Source of the DNA: Acidobacteriota bacterium
Lineage (GTDB): Bacteria; Planctomycetota; Phycisphaerae; WQYP01; JAJZKJ01
Length of the DNA: 6,360 nucleotides
Direction of reading: 5' to 3'
Assembly (NCBI GenBank): GCA_021804195.1
Contig: JAJZKJ010000134.1
Span: forward strand, 1-6,360
Shown here one piece after another: positions 1 through 5,005 of this stretch. Below the pieces are notes generated by a model, which searched no databases, had not been told where the DNA came from, and saw nothing but the letters and a program-made list of their open reading frames with translations. The position numbers were made by a program, and so were the translations under genes. Positions within the stretch are counted from its first letter, which is position 1. Each line of letters opens with the position of its first letter.

Positions 1-1
1 A

Positions 2-367
2 GACGCCGCCCTGCGCGAGCTGCACGAAGAAACCGGTCTGACGCCGAAAAACTTTTATCAGGTCGAGTATCTCGAATCGTTTTATAACCAGCAGCGCGAT
101 CGCGTGGTGCTTATGCCCGTATTTGCCGCTGAAGTGGTTGGTAATGCGTCCGTGCAACTCAACGAAGAGCACGACGACTTTCGGTGGGTGGCATTGGCCG
201 ATGTTGCCGCGCATTTTGTCTGGCGAGCCCAGCGCCAGGCCATCGAGATCATACAAAGCGATATTATTGCCGGCCTGCCATCAGCATCGCTGCTGAAAAT
301 TCCTGCACATGACGATAGCGCAGCGCCATCAAACTCACGAGTTAACAAGCGGCGCTCAAGCGTCTAA
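2..367 (+). CDS. Nudix hydrolase, C-terminal part (5' end outside window)
   Basis: This is the last 121 codons of a Nudix-family pyrophosphohydrolase, a cytoplasmic enzyme type that splits nucleoside diphosphates linked to another group, using Mg2+ held by the Nudix box. The visible fragment opens inside that box: residues 5-13 read RELHEETGL, matching the REUxEExGU core with both metal-binding glutamates. The leading Gly and first Glu of the full motif lie off the left edge. After it come beta strands typical of the fold (RVVLMPVFAAEV) and then NEEHDDFRWVALAD and WRAQRQAIE. These resemble the C-terminal half of NudB-type (dATP / dihydroneopterin triphosphate) hydrolases, but substrate cannot be assigned. 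The last 25 or so residues are polar and probably disordered. The stop is TAA at 365-367. The gene converges on the CHAD gene with 40 bases between the stops. The family is secure; the subfamily is a guess. Confidence 0.88.
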   Translation, partial: DAALRELHEETGLTPKNFYQVEYLESFYNQQRDRVVLMPVFAAEVVGNASVQLNEEHDDFRWVALADVAAHFVWRAQRQAIEIIQSDIIAGLPSASLLKIPAHDDSAAPSNSRVNKRRSSV

Positions 368-378
368 GTCCCCAGGGT

Positions 379-406
379 CAGCGCGGGCAGTTGCCGGGGC
401 GCGCTG
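379..406. terminator. Hairpin between convergent genes, possible bidirectional terminator
   Basis: CAGCGCG at 379-385 is perfectly complementary to CGCGCTG at 400-406, and the loop can form a small inner GGC/GCC stem. It sits exactly in the 40-base gap between the Nudix stop and the CHAD stop, where a shared terminator is expected. No T-run follows on either strand, so intrinsic termination is uncertain. Confidence 0.35.
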
Positions 407-407
407 G

Positions 408-660
408 TTAAAAGTGCCTGGCCGATGCGGTCATCAGATCTCGCAGCGATGGGTTGGCGGCAAATGATTGCACCAGCGACGCGATGCGGTCATCCGTCTT
501 GTGCAGCATCTGTTTCCACTGTTTTTGCCGAAGGCCGGCTCTGGCCGAGGGCGTGGTGCGTTTCAGGTGATGCAGATGCCCGCGAAGTATTTCCAGATCG
601 TGGCGTTGTCCCAGCGTGTCCTGGAGAGTTTTGAGCGCCTGCAGGGCCGCTGTGAGTCGG
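408..660 (-). pseudogene. CHAD domain protein, C-terminal part in the shifted frame
   Basis: This stretch encodes the missing end of the CHAD domain in a frame shifted by one base from the upstream part. It reads LTAALQALKTLQDTLGQRHDLEIL, the usual ALKxLQDxLGxxHDLxxL ending of CHAD proteins, followed by helical basic sequence and TAA at 408-410. Sequence before about 660 in this frame (Cys/Pro/Tyr-rich) is not CHAD-like, so this is not an independent gene. It has no credible start or ribosome site of its own. Removing one base, or adding two, between roughly 676 and 657 would join both halves into a single protein of about 290-325 residues, a normal CHAD length. Either a real inactivating mutation or a sequencing/assembly error fits. 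Confidence 0.75.
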
Positions 661-1287
661 CCGGTATGCCAGGGGTAATAGTTCCAGGGCGTAGCGTAAC
701 CGTTTGCCGGCGATGCGCAGCTTGTGCGTATGCCGGTCGGTCGGCTTGGCCAGAGCCGTCGTGGCAAGGGTGCTGAAGCTTTGATGGTTCCGCTCGATGC
801 GGGTATTGAGCTTGGCGATCAAATGCGATTCGGGTAATTGCCGAATCTGCCCGGCAACCTGCTTGAGCCGGCCATCGGCGGCAAAGCTGTAAATGTTTTT
901 GCATAGGCGCTGAATCGCTCGCTTTCGCCCCGCGTCGTGGCCGGTCATATGCGTTGGCTCTTGAGCAGTTGGCAGCTTTGTGAGGTTCTCGGCCAGAACG
1001 TCCAGATCTCGCACGCGGCCTGCGGCACGCCGCAACTCCTTGAGTTTTTTAACCATGTGGCGGAGAGCTTTGCGCTGCGACGGCGCCAAAGCCAACATGC
1101 CCACGTGCAGCACCTCGTGTGCTCGCCGGCTGGCAACGCGAAAGTTATGGATAAATGTTGGGTCGCCACGGGCGGCTCCGGCAGAGATAAGGCCGTCCAA
1201 GACTCCGAGCACCTGAAGCATTCTCGCTTGTGTTGTTTGCCGGCCGCGCTGCTGGGTGGTACGCGCCTTGTGCTTGTGTGACGCCAT
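490..1287 (-). CDS. CHAD domain protein, N-terminal and central part (gene broken by frameshift)
   Basis: CHAD domains are helical, Lys/Arg/His-rich modules that bind inorganic polyphosphate. This frame carries the first half of the domain: HNFRVASRRAHEVLH, then KKLKELRRAAGRVRDLDVL (the conserved RDLDVL element), then the second-repeat signature HKLRIAGKRLRYALELL. After that the frame stops resembling CHAD and runs through about 55 unrelated residues to TGA at 490-492. The proper continuation lies in another frame (see 408-660). Several starts are possible: GTG 1386 (would overlap the upstream gene by 22 bases), ATG 1341, 1335, 1305 and 1287. I prefer ATG 1287 because AAAGG lies 8 bases before it; the others lack a visible ribosome site. 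The reading frame itself is open back to 1386. The gene follows the rnfD-like gene on the same strand and is probably cotranscribed with it. The domain is confident; whether the gene is functional is not. Confidence 0.75.
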   Translation of the reverse strand: MASHKHKARTTQQRGRQTTQARMLQVLGVLDGLISAGAARGDPTFIHNFRVASRRAHEVLHVGMLALAPSQRKALRHMVKKLKELRRAAGRVRDLDVLAENLTKLPTAQEPTHMTGHDAGRKRAIQRLCKNIYSFAADGRLKQVAGQIRQLPESHLIAKLNTRIERNHQSFSTLATTALAKPTDRHTHKLRIAGKRLRYALELLPLAYRPTHSGPAGAQNSPGHAGTTPRSGNTSRASASPETHHALGQSRPSAKTVETDAAQDG

Positions 1288-1364
1288 GGCTTTGACCTTT
1301 GACATTGGCCGCGTAAGCGCGTTGGACTTCACCATAATCATGGCACCGGCAAGCCAAGAGGGTA

Positions 1365-2567
1365 TCAGCCAGCCTGCAATATCCACGAGCGCCGGTGAAG
1401 CAGCGCGTCAAACACTGGCGCCAGCGGCTGCAATACCATCAGGGCGAACGTTGCCGGCGGCACCGGCAGCGCCAGCCGATGGGTCAATGCCGCCAGAAGT
1501 CCCGCCAGCAGCAGAAAGAACCGTCGGGCATTAGGCTCCATCGGCAGCGAGCCGGGAAACGCCAGCACAAAAACCGACGCAAACAAAAAATCACCGCTGC
1601 AAAGTTCGTAAGTCAGCAGCACCATCGCCTGTTCGCCATGCAAATACCAGATACCGCCGAGACTTTGCCAAAAATGATCAACAAACATTCCCCGCGACAG
1701 CGGGCCAAAGACCAGTCCCATCACCACTGCCGATAAAAACAACAACCACGAGCCGGGCTGCAAAATGTGCCGGTACGATAAATACAGTCCTCCCAGAATA
1801 ATGGCCAGCAGGCTCACCGTACCGATCCAGCCTGGGACAGCGCCCAGAATCAACTCGGTTGGCGACGGCAAATAAAACGAAAAGGCCTGATGAATAAGCT
1901 CACGCGACTTAAACGTCACCGGTTTGCGGGCAATGCTCTTATACAGCGTCTGAATTTGCTGTTCCGGCACCGGCAACGTTACCGCATCGGCCGGCTGCCG
2001 CTTGCCCGCGCGCGGCCAATGGTAACTCCTAAGGTTGCTGCTGTGGTGCACGTTGCCCAGCAGCAGCCGGTTGCGTGCCAGCAAGGGGCCTTGGCCATTG
2101 AGCGGATACAGTGCCAGCAGCACCAGCGGCGCCAGCAACGCCAAATTGAGGGCATGCCGGCCCGGCGTGCTTATAAGCCACGTCAGCAGCGGAATCACCA
2201 GCCCGACGATCAGCAGTGCCGGCCACGGATAAAGCGGCGACGTCAGCGCCCCGGCAACCAGTGTGCCGGCCAGCGCGTGCTGAAACGACATGCCCCTGCC
2301 GCGCCGCGTGTACAGCCGCAAAACTGGATAGCTCAGCAGCATACCCGCGAAAAGCGCCAGCAGGTTTACCGCGGCCACCGGGCCAAAAAAAATCAGACCG
2401 CCCAGCAGTGTCGGCGCAATGGCGATGTTGATAGCCAGATAATACTCGCGCCGCGCGACAGGCCATACCAAAAATGGCGGGCCTCGATTAAGCGTGGCTG
2501 CAGGTATTGCGGGTTGTGATGCCCCCCGTAAATGACCGGCGCTACCGGGGTTACTTAAGCGGCTCAT
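1365..2567 (-). CDS. NqrB/RnfD-family membrane subunit, divergent
   Basis: This is a 400-residue polytopic inner-membrane protein of the NQR2/RnfD/RnfE family, which in Rnf and Na+-NQR complexes carries flavin and helps couple electron flow to ion movement. Hydrophobic segments lie at about 45-61, 63-84, 95-112, 115-133, 138-155, 246-267, 273-290, 316-338, 347-364 and 372-390. Family resemblance is clearest in LGAVPGWIGTVSLLAIILGG (241-260; compare the GN.GGS.GETS..ALLLGG region) and in the end, SGDFLFASVFVLAFPGSLP then LQPLAPVFDAL. Departures from the family: NLAL at 141-144 in place of NPAL; a long polar stretch at about 158-232; and DAVTLPVP at 194-201 where DAVSGATP-type flavinylation motifs occur, so the acceptor Thr seems to be Val200. 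The start ATG at 2567 has a strong GGAGGT five bases upstream and overlaps the stop of the RnfC-like gene as ATGA, implying translational coupling. The family is fairly sure; electron-transfer activity is unknown. Confidence 0.8.
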   Translation of the reverse strand: MSRLSNPGSAGHLRGASQPAIPAATLNRGPPFLVWPVARREYYLAINIAIAPTLLGGLIFFGPVAAVNLLALFAGMLLSYPVLRLYTRRGRGMSFQHALAGTLVAGALTSPLYPWPALLIVGLVIPLLTWLISTPGRHALNLALLAPLVLLALYPLNGQGPLLARNRLLLGNVHHSSNLRSYHWPRAGKRQPADAVTLPVPEQQIQTLYKSIARKPVTFKSRELIHQAFSFYLPSPTELILGAVPGWIGTVSLLAIILGGLYLSYRHILQPGSWLLFLSAVVMGLVFGPLSRGMFVDHFWQSLGGIWYLHGEQAMVLLTYELCSGDFLFASVFVLAFPGSLPMEPNARRFFLLLAGLLAALTHRLALPVPPATFALMVLQPLAPVFDALLHRRSWILQAG

Positions 2568-3748
2568 CCTGCACCTCCGCCGGTGGCGGCTGACGGACGC
2601 GGCGGAGTCTGTATGATTGACTGCTCACTCATCTGCACAATAGTTTGTGCCAGCGGCAGTCGGCAGGGGCAAACATAACTGCACAGGCCGCACCCTATGC
2701 ACCCACGCGCCTCGGTGGGGTTAACCACCGGCATGGTGGCCTTGACCTGGGCGGCAGCGAGCAGGGCTGCGGGGTTTAATCCTGTCGGGCATGCATATAC
2801 GCACCACGAGCAGCGAATGCAGTCGCTGATATTTTCCGTCAATGGTGCCGGCCGAAACGAGAGCATTTCGGTCGAGGCTTCAACGCAATCGGTTCTCGGG
2901 TCTAATCTTTTGCCCGCCAGCATGCCATTGGCAATACATTCCACAGCCGGCCATGCCTGGCCGAAGCGCTCCATCACCGCCGCGACGGGTTCGCCGATGC
3001 GCAGCAGCAGCATTTGAGGTTCCTGGCCTTGTGCAAAAACCTGCACCGGACGATGCGTTACATACTTTTCACCGGCGAGCAAGCGGCCTATGGCCCAGCA
3101 GGTTACCGGGTCAATTATCAAACGTCCGCGCGTGGCGGGGCTTTCAGAAATGTCGCTGTTGTTAATGCCCAGTCGGTGCAGCAGCGCACGCGGATGCGCC
3201 AGCGGATATTTGTTAACCAGACGAATAACCTTCCAGGGCTTGCCGCGTGCCGCCGCCGCCCATGCCCGGGCGGCAGCGTGGTCGTGGCGGTCTACCGCAA
3301 TAAGTACGCGGCGCGGTTTTAACGCCAAAGCCAGGCCTTCCAGGGCAACCAGCATGGGGGCAAGTTCTTCGCGGGTTAAAAAGCCCGGCAGAGCCGATTC
3401 CGGCTGGTGCGGCAACATGTTAACCACCATGACGTCAGCCGTGCGCCCGCCCAGCAAGGCAAGTTGCTGCGGCAGCGCCGGCGTCCACGGTGAAAACTGT
3501 ACAATGCCGTGCCGGTCAAGTTCGGCCAGCAATGGACGGCGCTGCGCCTGGCCGCCGGCCGCCTGCGAGGTCTGTTCGGCGGGTTTGGCTGGCAGCGCGG
3601 CCGCTGGGGGGGCGTTGCCTGCTGGAGGTGCTTGAGCCGGCGCTGCCGTGGGCGCAGGCGCATCGCTCCAACCTTGCGGTTGCCACCCAGCCGGGCCAAA
3701 ATATAAACCGCCGATCATCCTGCCGAACTTCGGCCAGGCAAATCGCAT
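2564..3748 (-). CDS. RnfC-like 2x[4Fe-4S] electron-transfer protein, divergent
   Basis: RnfC is the peripheral subunit of Rnf complexes that normally binds FMN and NADH and passes electrons through two [4Fe-4S] clusters. This 394-residue homologue has a short N-terminus, an Ala/Pro-rich linker (about 28-70), a Complex1_51K-like region (about 72-235, including GIVQF, ADVMVVN and LVNKYPLAHPRALL, matching GIVG..., DTLIVN and TKYPQGGEKQLI of RnfC), an SLBB-like part (LLLRIGEPVAAVMERFG), and a C-terminal ferredoxin region. That last region has C310/C313/C316/C320 and C350/C353/C356/C360, both CxxCxxCxxxCP. Missing are the N-terminal RnfC barrel domain and the GGAGFPT and NGAECEP motifs, here replaced by SPWTP and NMLPHQP. 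ATG 3748 is preferred over GTG 3754 because GGGGG lies five bases before it. It overlaps the rnfD-like gene by 4 bases. Assignment to the RnfC family is good; NADH oxidation is doubtful. Confidence 0.85.
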   Translation of the reverse strand: MRFAWPKFGRMIGGLYFGPAGWQPQGWSDAPAPTAAPAQAPPAGNAPPAAALPAKPAEQTSQAAGGQAQRRPLLAELDRHGIVQFSPWTPALPQQLALLGGRTADVMVVNMLPHQPESALPGFLTREELAPMLVALEGLALALKPRRVLIAVDRHDHAAARAWAAAARGKPWKVIRLVNKYPLAHPRALLHRLGINNSDISESPATRGRLIIDPVTCWAIGRLLAGEKYVTHRPVQVFAQGQEPQMLLLRIGEPVAAVMERFGQAWPAVECIANGMLAGKRLDPRTDCVEASTEMLSFRPAPLTENISDCIRCSWCVYACPTGLNPAALLAAAQVKATMPVVNPTEARGCIGCGLCSYVCPCRLPLAQTIVQMSEQSIIQTPPRPSAATGGGAG

Positions 3749-3772
3749 AAGCACCCCCGATAAAGCAGGTGC

Positions 3773-3780
3773 ATTTTATA
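3773..3780 (-). promoter_or_regulatory. Possible -10 element for the rnfC-like operon
   Basis: Reading on the minus strand, TATAAAAT lies 24 bases before the ATG of the RnfC-like gene, in a 190-base gap that separates it from the Bax inhibitor gene. No good -35 hexamer lies 16-19 bases further upstream (the nearest, TTGTGC, is 21 away), so this is weak support for a separate promoter. Confidence 0.3.
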
Positions 3781-3920
3781 CCAAGATCAGTTTTAGCGCA
3801 CGCACAAAGCGCAGCCGCAGCCGTTGGACTCAACGCTTCCATGGATGATGTACCTGCCAAGTGAGGCTGTACCGCCTCTGTCGCCGCATCAGTTGTGTCG
3901 GCAGTTTCAGCCGCGGCGCA

Positions 3921-3936
3921 GCCTGCGTATGCAGGC
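3921..3936 (-). terminator. Hairpin just after the Bax inhibitor stop codon
   Basis: GCCTGC, a four-base loop, then GCAGGC form a perfect 6-bp stem starting 2 bases after the TAA of the Bax inhibitor gene on the minus strand. The position suits a terminator or 3'-end stabiliser, but no T-run follows, so read-through into the rnfC-like gene is possible. Confidence 0.35.
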
Positions 3937-3938
3937 CC

Positions 3939-4658
3939 TTAGTCGCGCTGCTGGCCCATAAACTGCAGAAGGAACAGGAAAAGGTTGATAAAGTCCAGAT
4001 AAAGTTGCAATGCGCCCGAAATAGCCGCCTTTTGGTTTGCCTGCGATCCTTCAGGCCCGACCAGATACAGATACTTCAATCGCTGGGTATCGTAGGCGGT
4101 AAGGCCCATGAACAGCAGCACCCCTACGCCAGAAATGATAAATTGCAGCTCGGACGATTGCATGAAAATATTCACCACCATCGCAATAATCAGACCAATA
4201 AGTGCCATCATGGCAAAGTGCCCCATCGAGGTTAAATCGCGCTTGGTGATGTGACCAAACAGGGCCATCGCGCCGAACATCGCCGCCGCCGTTATAAACG
4301 TACTGAAAAGCGATTGCCGGGTAAATACCATAAACAGCACGGAGAAGGTTGCTCCCGTCAGCGCACTGTAAAATAGAAACAGCAGCGTTGCCGTCCCTGC
4401 GGAAATGCGGTTGATGCCCGCTGCCAGCCCCAGCACCACAACAAACTGTGCAATCATAAGGCCGATCCAGATGCCGCGGTTGGCGGCAATATACTGCATG
4501 GCACTATGCGAGCCGGCAATGGCCAGCGCCACCACTGCGGTGATGCCCAAGCCAATAGCCATCCAGCCAAACACCTTGGTAATAAATCGCTGCTGGGCAA
4601 CAGCAACATCCTGATTCATCGGCATGAGCGAATCATCATAATTTTGGAACTGGGTCAT
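3939..4658 (-). CDS. Bax inhibitor-1/YbhL (YccA) family membrane protein
   Basis: This is a 239-residue inner-membrane protein of the BI-1/TMBIM family. Structurally studied bacterial members such as B. subtilis YetJ behave as pH-sensitive Ca2+ leak channels; physiological roles in most bacteria are unclear. Seven hydrophobic segments are visible at about 29-48, 63-81, 87-109, 117-136, 146-166, 171-188 and 214-233. Signature stretches are LFLFYSALTGATFS, AAMFGAMALFGHITKRDL, GLTAYDTQRLK and LYLDFINLFLFLL. Asp190 (AYDTQ) and Asp222 (YLDFINLF) correspond to the paired aspartates that form the pH sensor in YetJ. The length is normal for the family and nothing is missing. The first 25 residues are polar and cytoplasmic. 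ATG 4658 is preceded by AAAGGAG with 10 bases between, a good ribosome site with slightly long spacing. A promoter and repeats lie in the leader region upstream. It is probably a single-gene unit, possibly reading through to the rnfC-like gene. Confidence 0.95.
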   Translation of the reverse strand: MTQFQNYDDSLMPMNQDVAVAQQRFITKVFGWMAIGLGITAVVALAIAGSHSAMQYIAANRGIWIGLMIAQFVVVLGLAAGINRISAGTATLLFLFYSALTGATFSVLFMVFTRQSLFSTFITAAAMFGAMALFGHITKRDLTSMGHFAMMALIGLIIAMVVNIFMQSSELQFIISGVGVLLFMGLTAYDTQRLKYLYLVGPEGSQANQKAAISGALQLYLDFINLFLFLLQFMGQQRD

Positions 4659-4679
4659 AAAGCGTCAACTCCTTTAACA

Positions 4680-4726
4680 GCCAAACTGGCTTATGGGCCA
4701 GCGGGCCAAACTTAAGTGGCCAAACT
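4680..4726 (-). repeat. Triple direct repeat AGTTTGGC in the Bax inhibitor leader
   Basis: Three exact copies of GCCAAACT (minus-strand AGTTTGGC) lie at 4680-4687, 4705-4712 and 4719-4726, with starts 25 and 14 bases apart; the two at 4705 and 4719 share a ninth base (AGTTTGGCC). Between the first two, CTGGC (4686-4690) pairs with GCCAG (4697-4701). The cluster lies 22-68 bases before the Bax inhibitor ATG, just upstream of the ribosome site, where a protein or RNA-level regulator could act. No known regulator is recognised. Confidence 0.5.
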
Positions 4727-4731
4727 CTGCA

Positions 4732-4747
4732 GCGGGGGCATCCCCGC
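4732..4747 (-). promoter_or_regulatory. G+C-rich hairpin in the Bax inhibitor 5' leader
   Basis: GCGGGG at 4732-4737 and CCCCGC at 4742-4747 form a perfect 6-bp stem around a four-base loop. It lies downstream of the predicted promoter and would be in the 5' leader of the Bax inhibitor mRNA. It could stabilise the message or be incidental. Confidence 0.3.
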
Positions 4748-4784
4748 ACCGCGCACAGCGGCCACAGCCTGTCTATACGCTCAT

Positions 4785-4815
4785 AGTATAACAGAAGCCC
4801 CATGGCCGGTGGCAA
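4785..4815 (-). promoter_or_regulatory. Sigma70-type promoter candidate for the Bax inhibitor gene
   Basis: On the minus strand, TTGCCA (4815-4810, five of six matches to TTGACA) and TATACT (4790-4785, five of six matches to TATAAT) are separated by 19 bases. The predicted start of transcription is near 4778, giving a leader of about 120 bases that contains the hairpin and the triple repeat. The spacer is at the long end of the usual range. Confidence 0.5.
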
Positions 4816-4993
4816 GTCGTGCTGTAAAGCATTGCTTTGTAATGACTTACGCGATTAACAATTGCGCCATTTGTTGCGAACCATACCGGGATGCAAAGTC
4901 CCTTAATGTTGGCTGCCGCGTTCACTTTGTGCCGTCTGTTTGGGGGTTTTGCTGCGCGGGCGGTCTGCTGTGGCGGACGCGGCCTTGTTTGGT

Positions 4994-4999
4994 TATGCT
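4994..4999 (+). promoter_or_regulatory. Possible -10 element giving a leaderless scpA message
   Basis: TATGCT ends 6 bases before the preferred scpA ATG, so transcription from it would begin at or next to the start codon. That fits the absence of any Shine-Dalgarno sequence there. The -35 position (about 4971) reads TGGCGG, which is poor, so support is weak. Confidence 0.25.
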
Positions 5000-5005
5000 C
5001 CAACC

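Larger units (their letters stand above)
4659..5005. other. Divergent intergenic region between the Bax inhibitor gene and scpA
   Basis: This is a 347-base gap between divergently transcribed genes. Its left half carries the Bax inhibitor leader (triple repeat, hairpin, promoter). In the right half, about 4816-5005, I see no convincing gene; the short open frames there have no ribosome site and no recognisable composition. TATGCT at 4994-4999 could be a -10 for scpA. No tRNA or known riboswitch pattern was recognised. Confidence 0.6.

Noticed and set aside
657..690. Programmed frameshifting in the CHAD gene
   Set aside because: No slippery heptamer, internal Shine-Dalgarno or downstream stem is visible; a simple indel explains it.
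1890..2519. A 209-codon open frame on + within the rnfD-like gene
   Set aside because: Antisense to a clear membrane protein; product is extremely Arg/Gln-rich with no domain, as expected from complementing hydrophobic codons.
3090..3635. A 181-codon open frame on + within the rnfC-like gene
   Set aside because: Antisense to an RnfC-family gene with recognisable motifs; Ser/Arg/Ala composition and no ribosome site or family resemblance.
3861..4235. A 124-codon open frame on + overlapping the end of the Bax inhibitor gene
   Set aside because: Opposite strand of a strongly conserved gene; His/Gln/Asn-rich product with no recognisable features.
4940..5005. TTG-initiated N-terminal extension of ScpA
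   Set aside because: Rare start codon, no Shine-Dalgarno, and the 22 extra residues have no family counterpart; ATG 5006 is more likely.
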